Of a DNA stretch of 64,000 bases, positions 36,701 to 44,534 are shown piece by piece. This DNA comes from Anas platyrhynchos (lineage: Eukaryota > Chordata > Aves > Anseriformes > Anatidae). The DNA is taken from assembly GCF_047663525.1 (NCBI RefSeq), contig NC_092589.1, positions 105,584,001-105,648,000 on the forward strand, given 5' to 3'. The notes beneath the pieces were generated by a model that made no database searches, was not told the origin of the DNA, and worked only from the letters and a program-made list of their open reading frames with translations. The translations under genes were made by a program, and so were the position numbers. Every line of letters begins with the position of its first letter. Position 1 is the first letter of the stretch.

Positions 36701-39700
36701 GCTGTCGTCAGTCAGCTCAATCACGTCCTTCTTGTCTCCACCTCCGCTCTCTCTGCTCTGTGAGAAACAAACAGACCCTCACATAAGCAGCAGCCAAAAT
36801 GGGTTTCCCACACAAGCTCTCCCACCTCATCACCTCATGCTGCACCAAGCGCTCTTTATTTGAGTTAGATACAAACCGGGCAGCGTTAGGTCATACAACT
36901 TTCCCATTTTAGAACTGACAACAAATATACGCAGCCTATTCCCATGGCACTTTGAAGAAACAGCAAGAAAATCTTCTATTAAAAACAGCTTTTGGGTCAA
37001 ACTGACTAACAGGAACATGTGGGAACGCTTCCCAAGTTCTTCATGCCCAGATCAGTCCAAGAATGAAGGGCTCTCCTCCACAACCCACCTGGGCCACCTT
37101 TGTGCCCTGCTTTCTGTACAGAAGATGCCAGTGGGACACACACCACACGGTGCAGCCCACCCAAACCTTGTATCTGGCCAACCTGAGGATGTCAAGAGAC
37201 TTACTCGATGATTTAGAAATTGTAGGATGAGTGAGAAGTGTTTCAATTTAACTTCAGGGAGAAATCCAGCAAGGCAACTACAGCAGAACATTACCAAATT
37301 TAAAAACAAGCAAAAAAAAAACCCACTAGCTTAGACTTGGACCAGGCAAGGGTGGCTCCAATGCCAAGCAGGCTCCAAAACCACCTTAATCCCTCGTAAG
37401 GTAACAGCAAATCCTCCTGGAAGGCATTTCCAAGCATACCAAGGACACAAAAAGGTCACTCACTAGTAGTCAGGTTTACTACAGAAAAGCCACACTGCCC
37501 AACCTGACAGCTTCCTCTGAGGGCTGCCCAGTTTGGTGGATAAGGACACAGCAGTGGATGGTCCCTGTCTTTACTTCCTAAGGCTTCTGACACAGTTTCC
37601 CCTAATATCCTCCTTCAGGAACTCATAAAAGTGTAGGTTTGATAAGGAGACAGTGAGCTGCACTGCAAACAGGCTGAACTGCTGCAATCCAGCCAAGAAG
37701 TCCATTTATGAGTATGAAAAAATGCTTCTACTGCTTGGGTGGTCAAACACTGGCACAGGTTGCCTGGGGAGTGCAGTCTCTGTGGAGCCCCGGTCCTTGG
37801 AAATACTCAAAACAGGGGGCACATCCCCAGCCTCCTGCCCTGGACAGCCTCCAGCTCAAAGCACAACCGCGTTTCCTCAAGTACCTGTCTCCCAGAACTA
37901 TATCCTCCACTCCTGCCGCTGAGACGGTCTTTCACCAGGGACCGAAGAGCACTTAGGGCAGCATCAACAATGGCATCACTTGTCCTGCCACCTGCAACAC
38001 GGCAAAACGAACAATTATAACACCAAAAAGCCATTCTAAAGCTGACTAAATTACAAATTTAAGGAACGCTTTCTTTCCCTAGGTTTCCTTAGGACAAGCA
38101 GGACTGGGCTGTGAGCGATACAGCACCGGTGGTGGGACGTTGTTGACCCACAACACAAGGATTCACTCTCTCTCTGCTCTTCAAACATCCTCCTTATCTG
38201 ATGGAGGGGGTGACTGGGGTGAGTTCCACTGAACAGCAGGGAAGGAGAAATTTTCCGGAGCTGCCCATCAAGCTCCACCAACTAAGAACTGCTGATGGGA
38301 CACGCAGCTTGAACTAAAATATGCACAACTTGGCCAGCAAATCCCACCCACCTGTCTCTCCCCGTTACTAAAAGCACTAGACAGGGAGGAACTGCAACAC
38401 AAGACGGCACTAGCAACTAGCACAATTACTGCATTCAGAGATGCTTTTAGCTGCGCAGCACACGAAAGAGGATCACATTTACCCTGATAATCTTCTGCTT
38501 TGTTTTTGTTGGCTCCAAATATCTTGATAGTTGGAAACCCTCTGACGCCGTACTGTCCACCCAAGGACTGATGCTTATCTGCATCTACTGCACCTACTTT
38601 CACTACGCCCTGTGGAAGTAAAAACAAAAATTAAGACAAGCCTTCAACAGTCATTTAACACATTTTGTACTCTGCACATGCTGGAGACAGTTATTAGGAA
38701 GCTAAGAGAAGAGTCACTGAAAGATGCTGTAACCCAAAAGCATTAAACCAGGGAACACCTCTGATGCTCATTTCTTTCTTTATCCTAAGTTTTAAAGGTT
38801 TTTTTTCCCCCCCTTAAAAAAAAAGGAATATGTATTTTATGTAGGAAAGAGCTCAGAGAATCACTGAATGACTAAGGTTTCTGTAATGAAAGAAAAACTC
38901 ATCACCAACAGCTTACAAAGCTGTGTTCAAATACTCAGTTCACCCTGTTCCTGTATTTCAGTAGCAGGGGACGGGACAGCGAGGAAGAAAAGATGAACGT
39001 GCTATTTTGGGAGATGACTGGATTCTAAAGTCCTGTGGTGCTGTTAAAAGCAGACCTGGAAAACAGTAATGGAAACTTGCTGGGACAAAATTGACTTGCT
39101 TCCTTCTACAATTGAATGGCTTTTTAGAAAAAGTGAACTTTTAAGCGCCTGTGTGCCACCTTTTATGGGCCACTTCCACAGCAGGACAAGTGTAATTGAA
39201 GGGCTACGATTCAGGGTATTTCCATTCTGCTACCACGTTTCCAAGCAAGACGAAAAACAGACAGATTCTCCTCAGTTCTCTGCTGCAAGTGCATTTGTGA
39301 AAAATTAAACTTACTTTTAATGCTGTTGCGGCTTTCTTCCACTCAGGGGTTAGTCTTTGACAGTGACCACACCTTTTAGAAGGAAAAAAAAAATAATAAT
39401 AATATTCATTCAGATTGCAGAACTATTTGATGAAGCAGAAAGCAGCTTTGTTGGGTTTGCAAAACAAAAGATTTCTACCCGTGAAGAGGTGAAGGGGCTA
39501 TGCCACATCACATAATTGATCAGACAACTTTAAAAAAGCCAAAACCCTCCATATATATATATTATATAGATACATATACATACATACACACACTGCTCTT
39601 ACAAGCTACCTGGCTTTCCAAATATATGTAAATGTGAGCACCAAAATCCAGATTTACACACAGTCCCATCTGATTACATCTGATGTAATTCTCACCATGG

Positions 39701-42259
39701 GGCGTAGAACTCGACGAGCCACAGGCTGTCACTCTGAATGACCTCCTTGTTGAAGTTGGTTGGTGTTAGCTCTATCACATCGTCGCTGGCCGAGTACAGC
39801 CCGTTAACTGCCAGGAATAACGTGCAGCTCACTGTGCCTAGAACGAAAAGCAAAGCAATCAGCATTCCCACAGACCATTTATGGCACTCCTGTTTCCATG
39901 GCTAAATCATCTCCCCACCCCTAAGCAAGCTTTCACGTCAGCAGAAAAAAAAAGGGGGGGTAAGGGGAGGGTGAGGAACTCCGGCCTCACCAGACGAAAG
40001 AGAAATGAAGGCAACATATGCAGTCTCCCTTCCCAGTTAAATCACAGTTTAAGAGGATCATGTAATATATTCTCTATGCCTACAGCAAGGGGGACTCCTG
40101 CTAAGCTGAGGATCTCCAGAGAACATTCAGTCAAAGCTGCAACCCTAACTTCTGCTGGTACCAGACTGGCAGGACTTCCACGTGGACCCCCAAGATCAGC
40201 TACAATTCCTTCTCAGTTTTCTCATAGGACCTCCTAAGCCAACTGCCCGCACCTCTGTTAAAACATTTTTTACTTCTAGTCACTTCTATATCTTATTATT
40301 ACTTGAGACTTTCCACATTAAACCTCACAATCCTTCTTTCTACTTTGTCCGAGGATTAAGACCTGACTTTATGAGAGACAAGCATCTTTGTAACATAGTC
40401 CATAAAGCAGAAGATTTTCTTAACCCACCAAAGTCTCAGGGGAGTAAAAGCTCAGACACTGAAGTCGGAACTAATGAAAAAATAGTTAACTTTTTTGCAA
40501 GTGGTTAATAACTCGCATGGCAAGCTGCACCTTGTCTCTCTTCAAAACTGAAGATATGGCTCAGTGATGCAGAACTCTGCAGCACACGGCACACAGACTG
40601 CACAGCATCACCTACGCTTTAACAGTCCTGCTCGAAAAAAGGCAGTTTCATTATGTGTAGTCTGCAGATGAGAGAAGCAGAAAGAAAAAAACATCTTTCA
40701 GATTGCTCAGCCAGAGGTCAGGGCTGAATCACCCCACTGCAAGCCAGCACCTCACCCAGCGCTCCACGCCCCCTCCTAACAGGCTCTTTTAGCCCTCTTT
40801 TAGGGCGATCCCAGCTGGTTTCCACCACTGGATTTCCCTGTTATATGGGCTCTGTCCCTTCAGTTTGCCCACACACAAGGAGCACTTCATCAGCACAGAT
40901 CAAGCAGCTTCTAGGGCGATATGTGGCTGTCACAGCATGTTACAGTGCCCTACAGTAACAACTGCCGCCAGGGCAGAGTAGGAGCACAAAGATGCAGAAC
41001 GGTACTTGAATGCCAAAGCCATTCCCGACAGAAACTCTTCCCACAATGGAAAGAGATGATTAAAACTAACCCAGTGTATTTTATCATCACCCATGAGACC
41101 TATGGCAAAATACATTCAGAAACCGAACAGAGCTCACCCAGCCATTTCTGTCAGCTCCCAGACACTTCAAATAGACAAGTTCTGCCTCGTGCAAAAAAAT
41201 ATGCCAAAGAGAGCTTACAGAAGGTAGCACGTGGTAAAATTTACCTAGATACATACCACTGTGTTTTGATTTTTATTTTAACTCTGACTCATAAACCAGC
41301 AGCGTAGTTTTCCTTTCTATTGTGAAATATGCACGGTTTAATTCATCTTTAGAAAGTAAAAAGATTATTTTCCTACAATCCTTTAAGCCAGGAAAATGCA
41401 AACATGGTATTGCTCGATTCTTAGGGGTAGAACCAACCTCAGATAATCTAATTTCAGAAGTTGTTCTCCAACGTAAGCAAACTACACAGCCAGGAGCATT
41501 GTGAAACCAACCAAGGTGGCTCCACAATGCTATTATTTGTTCTCATCGAAAAGCCAAGCTCCAAGTCCGAGCAGCTAGGCAGGAAAGCTTTTGCTGAGGG
41601 CAGAAAAGCTTTTGCTGGGAGGTGTCTTAGGTGAACTCCCTCCTTAGGGACCTTCTGAGGCCCAAACTCACCCTGATAGAGCGAGAGCCTCCCCCCAGTG
41701 GCTGGGCATTACCTGCACCTTCAGCTCTTGTACATAGGGCTGCAATGGGGAGCGCTGAGCGGATTTAGGGATTTATTCAGCCCAGCAACAGGGGGAGCGG
41801 GAGAGGAAGCGCAGCTCCCCTGCGCCTCCTCCTTTTGGCTTCCATTAATTTCTTTCCTACAGTCCTTAAGCCCAACTCAGGGCAACCAGACAAGGTAGAA
41901 ACAAAAAAAATCCCAGAACAAGAAAACACAAACAGAAAGAAAAAACAAGTCACTGAAGACGAGAGTAGGTTTTAGAAGCAGAATAAGATAATTAAAGCTT
42001 TTTTTTTTCCTGCTGCCTGGGCTCCTATCACGCCCCCAACCCCTCCCCGGACCCCCACCGCCACCTGGAGCCCCCGTAATGGCGGCCGGAGCCCCCCTCA
42101 GACCTCCCGGGGCCCCCGAAATGGCGGCCGGGGGCTCCCCGAAATGGCGGCGGGGGGCGCACAAAATGGCGGCCCCCCCGCTCCCCTCAGCGCCTTCCCG
42201 CCCTTCCCCGGCGCGCGGCTCCTACCCCACCAGAGGCGGCCCGCGGCGCGCGCCCCCAT
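30639..42259 (-). CDS. PDIA6: PDIA6 (P5), protein disulfide-isomerase A6
   Basis: ER-lumen thiol oxidoreductase that forms, breaks and rearranges disulfides during folding; it is a known unfolded-protein-response target (family knowledge). Thirteen minus-strand exons join in frame: 42259-42226, 39831-39696, 39372-39315, 38609-38483, 37991-37885, 36757-36624, 36202-36088, 35116-34976, 33732-33648, 33555-33483, 32455-32297, 31524-31428 and 30707-30639, giving 444 residues (human 440). Visible parts: a signal peptide ([20 protein letters not shown], cleavage probably after NG at about 22), thioredoxin domain a0 with APWCGHC (Cys58 and Cys61), domain a with APWCGHC (Cys194 and Cys197), a redox-inactive b domain, an acidic tail and the C-terminal ER-retrieval signal KDEL. 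Both active sites are intact. The gene is convergent with ATP6V1C2. Confidence 0.97.
31428..31524 (-). CDS. PDIA6: PDIA6 exon 12 (residues 390-422)
   Basis: Encodes [20 protein letters not shown] then [12 protein letters not shown]. Acceptor catctcag, donor GTAAGA. Confidence 0.96.
32297..32455 (-). CDS. PDIA6: PDIA6 exon 11 (residues 337-390)
   Basis: Encodes [40 protein letters not shown] and [12 protein letters not shown] of the redox-inactive b domain. Acceptor ttcctccag, donor GTATTA. Confidence 0.96.
33483..33555 (-). CDS. PDIA6: PDIA6 exon 10 (residues 313-337)
   Basis: Encodes [20 protein letters not shown] then KMW. The acceptor at 33555 restores the human-like DTG-A-x-G-RNSY; a second AG nine bases downstream would also be in frame. 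Donor GTGAGT. Confidence 0.93.
33648..33732 (-). CDS. PDIA6: PDIA6 exon 9 (residues 285-313)
   Basis: Encodes [20 protein letters not shown] then VLPHILDT. Acceptor cttctag, donor GTAAAC. Confidence 0.95.
34976..35116 (-). CDS. PDIA6: PDIA6 exon 8 (residues 238-284)
   Basis: Encodes [40 protein letters not shown] and PPPELLE, the end of domain a and linker to domain b. Acceptor cttgcag, donor GTACCC. Confidence 0.96.
35481..35546. repeat. A-rich simple repeat (CAA and AAAC units)
   Basis: Runs of CAACAACAACAAC and AAACAAACAAACAAAC inside the PDIA6 intron between 35117 and 36087. Confidence 0.9.
36088..36202 (-). CDS. PDIA6: PDIA6 exon 7 (residues 199-237)
   Basis: Encodes [20 protein letters not shown] then [18 protein letters not shown]. 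Acceptor tttttcag, donor GTGAGT. Confidence 0.96.
36624..36757 (-). CDS. PDIA6: PDIA6 exon 6 (second CGHC active site)
   Basis: Encodes the linker [10 protein letters not shown] then [20 protein letters not shown] and [14 protein letters not shown]. Catalytic cysteines are residues 194 and 197. Donor GTAAAT. Confidence 0.96.
37533..37816 (+). mobile_element. Old, internally deleted CR1 remnant in PDIA6 intron 5
   Basis: Two diagnostic pieces in the same orientation. 37533-37640 reads like the CR1 reverse-transcriptase segment around the FDTVS motif (AAGGCTTCTGACACAGTTTC). 37738-37816 is the C-terminal segment (GGCACAGGTTGCCTGGGGAG, CTTGGAAATACTCAAAAC). The spacing is far shorter than in a complete element, so internal sequence is lost. 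It is antisense to PDIA6. Confidence 0.7.
37885..37991 (-). CDS. PDIA6: PDIA6 exon 5 (residues 119-154)
   Basis: Encodes [20 protein letters not shown] then [15 protein letters not shown], the end of domain a0 and the start of the glycine/serine linker. Acceptor gttgcag, donor GTACTT. Confidence 0.95.
38483..38609 (-). CDS. PDIA6: PDIA6 exon 4 (residues 77-119)
   Basis: Encodes [40 protein letters not shown] and YQ. The cis-proline of the thioredoxin fold is in GFPT. Donor GTAAAT. Confidence 0.96.
39315..39372 (-). CDS. PDIA6: PDIA6 exon 3 (first CGHC active site)
   Basis: Encodes [19 protein letters not shown]. The catalytic cysteines are residues 58 and 61. Acceptor ctaaaag, donor GTAAGT. 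Confidence 0.96.
39551..39593. repeat. TA/TACA-rich simple repeat
   Basis: ATATATATATATTATATAGA followed by TACATA and CATACACACAC units, in the PDIA6 intron between exons 2 and 3. Confidence 0.85.
39696..39831 (-). CDS. PDIA6: PDIA6 exon 2 (residues 12-57)
   Basis: Encodes [40 protein letters not shown] and FYAP, ending inside the active-site tryptophan codon. Donor GTGAGA. Confidence 0.96.
42079..42173 (+). promoter_or_regulatory. PDIA6: Cluster of four YY1-type sites in PDIA6 intron 1
   Basis: ATGGCGGC occurs at 42079-42086, 42121-42128, 42144-42151 and 42166-42173, all in the same orientation; the last three are preceded by A-rich bases giving AAATGGCGGC. This matches the long YY1 motif AANATGGCGGC. 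They begin about 50 bp downstream of the exon 1 donor. Confidence 0.6.
42226..42259 (-). CDS. PDIA6: PDIA6 coding exon 1 (signal peptide start)
   Basis: Encodes [11 protein letters not shown] plus one base, with donor GTAGGA. Joined to exon 2 it makes a normal signal peptide: basic start, hydrophobic VSCTLFLAV, then NG. An in-frame ATG upstream at 42385 would add a proline- and arginine-rich leader and is rejected. Confidence 0.85.
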
Positions 42260-42333
42260 GGCTGCCCCCTGCTCCCTCCGCCGCCGCCGCTCCTCAGGGC
42301 AAGCCCCGCCCACCCCCCGCCGCCTGTCCCCGC

Positions 42334-42352
42334 CGTGGCCGCCGCTGATTGG
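42334..42352 (-). promoter_or_regulatory. PDIA6: ER stress response element (ERSE) upstream of PDIA6
   Basis: The minus strand reads CCAAT, nine bases, CCACG, an exact match to the ERSE consensus CCAAT-N9-CCACG bound by NF-Y and ATF6/XBP1 (established motif). It starts 93 bases upstream of the ATG, in transcription orientation. It fits PDIA6 being a target of the unfolded protein response. Confidence 0.8.
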
Positions 42353-42381
42353 CGGAGCGGGCGCGGGCGCACTTGGCGCAG

Positions 42382-42400
42382 CCAATAGGAAGAGGCCGCG
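42382..42400 (+). promoter_or_regulatory. PDIA6: ERSE-like element, one mismatch
   Basis: CCAAT, nine bases, CCGCG on the plus strand, about 30 bp from the exact ERSE and in the opposite orientation. It has one mismatch to CCACG. Function is inferred. Confidence 0.45.
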
Positions 42401-42423
42401 TCGGGAGGAGCTGCGGTGAGGGA

Positions 42424-42446
42424 GGCGGGGCGGGGCGGGGCGGGGG
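42424..42446. promoter_or_regulatory. PDIA6: Tandem GC boxes (Sp1-type)
   Basis: Four successive GGCGGGG/CGGGG units, a usual Sp1/KLF-binding arrangement in TATA-less CpG-island promoters, about 170 bp upstream of the PDIA6 start codon. Confidence 0.6.
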
Positions 42447-42721
42447 CTGAGGGGAGGTGTCCTCCCCGCCCGCCCCCGGAGCCGGCCCTGTGGCGGGGCT
42501 GCCTCCGCCCTGCAGAGCGGGGAGAGGGGGCGTGGGGCTCGGTATAGGCCGGGGCTAGAGGCTAAAGCAGCCTGTGTTGTCCCGTTTGTAGAGCCTCGTC
42601 GTGAGGCGAAATCTCACGGAATGTTGAGCCCAAGTGGCTTTCTTGTGAAAAGCAGGCTCAACAAAACGTTCTCTGCAAGCCACAAGCTTGTGTGTAAAAG
42701 TTCAAATAAAAGTAGAAAGTC

Positions 42722-43075
42722 ACAAAATCACACAGAACTGTAGGTGTTGGAAGGGACCTCCAGAGATCATCGGGTCCAACTCCCCTGCCAAAGCAGGTTC
42801 CCTAGAGCAGGCTGCCCAGGCAGGCGTCCAGACGGGCCTTGAATATCTCCAGAGAAGGAGACCCCACAGCCTCCCTGGGCAGCCTGTCCCAGTGCTCCGT
42901 CACCCTCACCGTGAAGAAGTTCTTCCGCATGTTGGTGCGGAACTGCCTGGGCTCCATTTTGTGGCCATTGCCACTTGTCCTGTCCCCACAAACCACTGAG
43001 AAGAGGTTGGCCAAGTCCCTCTGTCTCCCACCCCTCAGGTATTTATACACACTGAGGAGATCCCCTCTCAGTCTT
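42722..43075 (-). mobile_element. CR1 LINE copy A, 3' part (split by a younger CR1)
   Basis: Starts AAAATCACACAGAACTGTAG, GTGTTGGAAGGGACCTCCAG, the reverse complement of a CR1 3' end, and runs to CTGAGGAGATCCCCTCTCAG. It is then interrupted by another CR1 tail (CACAGAATCACAGAATCACA). The remaining 5' part resumes at 44147. Degraded coding remnants of the CR1 C-terminus are on the minus strand (RKNFFTVRVTEHWDRLPREA). Confidence 0.9.
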
Positions 43076-44146
43076 CACAGAATCACAGAATCACAGAATT
43101 TCTAGGTTGGAAGAGACCTCAAGATCATCCAACCTCTGACCTAAAACTAACAGTCCCCACTAAACCATATCCCTAAGCTCTACATCTAAACGTCTTTTAG
43201 ACTTCCAGGGATGGTGACTCCACCACCTCCCTGGGCAGCCTGTTCCAGTGCCTCACAACCCTTTCGGTAAAGAAGTTCTTCCTAACATCTAACCTAAAAC
43301 TCCTCTGGCGCAACTTTAGCCCATTCCCCCTTGTCCTGTCACCAGGCACGTGGGAGAACAGGCCAACCCCCACCTCACTACAGCCTCCTTTAAGGTATCT
43401 GTAAAGAGCGATAAGATCGCCCCTGAGCCTCCTCTTCTCCAGGCTGAACAAGCCCAGCTCCTTCAGCCGCTCCTCGTAGGACTTCTTCTCCAGGCCCGTC
43501 ACCAGCTTCGTCGCCCTTCTCTGGACCCTCTCAAGCACCTTGATGTCCTTGTTGTAGCGAGGGGCCCAAAACTGAACACAGTACTCGAGGTGCGGCCTCA
43601 CCAGAGCCGAGTACAGGGGGACGATCACCTCCCTAGCCCTGCTGGTCACGCTGTTTCTGATACAAGCCAGGATGCCGTTGGCCTTCTTGGCCACCTGAGC
43701 ACACTGCCGGCTCATATTCAGCTGACTGTCCACCATCACTCCCAGGTCCTTCTCTGCCTGGCAGCTCTCCAACCACTCATCTCCCAGTTATTGTGGTTAT
43801 TGTGCCCCAGGTGCAGGACCTGGCACTTGGCCTTATTGAACTTCATGCAGTTGACCTCAGCCCATCGGTGCAGCCTATCCAGATCCTCCTGCAGAGCTTT
43901 CCTACCCTCGAGCAGATCGACACACGCCCCTAACTTGGTGTAATCTGAAAACTTACTGAGGGTGCACTCAATGCCCTCATCCAGATCATTGATGAAGATA
44001 TTAAAGAGGACCGGCCCCAGTACCGAGCCCTGGGGAACGCCACTAGTGACTGTCCTCCCAACTGGACTTGACTCCATTTACCACGACCCTTTGGGCCCAG
44101 CTATCCAGCCAGTTTCTAACCCAATGAAGCGTGCGCCAGTCCAAGC
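43076..44146 (-). mobile_element. CR1 LINE copy B, 5'-truncated, nested in copy A
   Basis: Begins with the tail repeats CACAGAATCACAGAATCACA at 43076 and ends at 44146 in RT coding sequence. It carries two minus-strand reading frames of CR1 reverse transcriptase, 44077-43736 (with [20 protein letters not shown]) and 43772-43197 (C-terminal region), out of register with each other. The catalytic FADD motif reads FSDY, so this copy is also enzymatically dead as well as truncated. Confidence 0.93.
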
Positions 44147-44278
44147 AGACCCAGGTCGCTCAGTCTTTCCTCATAGGGAAGATGCTCCAGGCCCCATATC
44201 ATCTTTGTGGCCCTCTGCTGGGCTCTTTCCAGGACATCCCTGTCTTTTTTTGTACCAGGGAGCCCAGAACTGGGCTCC
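44147..44278 (-). mobile_element. CR1 LINE copy A, 5' part
   Basis: AGACCCAGGTCGCTCAGTCT, TTCCTCATAGGGAAGATGCT and CCAGAACTGGGCTCCAT continue the sequence expected after the 42722-43075 fragment. A short piece of copy A at the insertion point appears to be missing. It ends near 44278. Confidence 0.8.
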
Positions 44279-44313
44279 ATCTAACTCTTACCTGTAGGCA
44301 ATATTCAACACTT

Positions 44314-44534
44314 TAGTTGTGCCAGGGGAGGTTTAGGTTGGAAATGAGGAGACATTTCTTCTCAGAAAGAGCCGTCAGGCATTGGAAGGAAGGTGGTGGA
44401 GTCACCGTCCCTGGGGGGTTCAAGGAAAGGTTGGACGCGGTGCTTAGGGACAAGGTTTAGTGGGTGACGTTGGTGGTGGGGGGATGGTTGGACCAGGTAA
44501 TCTTGGAGGTCTCTTCCAACCTTAATGATTCTAA
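44314..44534 (+). mobile_element. CR1 LINE copy C 3'-end fragment, opposite orientation
   Basis: GTGCCAGGGGAGGTTTAGGT, GGAGACATTTCTTCTCAGAA and the terminal TTCCAACCTTAATGATTCTA. A plus-strand CR1 tail abutting the 5' end of the minus-strand copy A. Confidence 0.92.

Larger units (their letters stand above)
42030..42560. promoter_or_regulatory. PDIA6: CpG-island promoter of PDIA6
   Basis: Very GC- and CpG-rich block spanning the PDIA6 start exon. On the minus strand the upstream side (42260-42450) holds CCAAT boxes, an ER-stress element and repeated GC boxes. No TATA box is seen. The transcription start is probably between 42260 and 42330. Confidence 0.85.

Noticed and set aside
42098..42385. 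PDIA6 start at an upstream in-frame ATG (42385)
   Set aside because: It would place a proline- and arginine-rich leader before the signal peptide; the ATG at 42259 gives a normal ER signal sequence.
43350..43943. 197-codon plus-strand frame
   Set aside because: It is the antisense shadow of the CR1 copy B reverse transcriptase.
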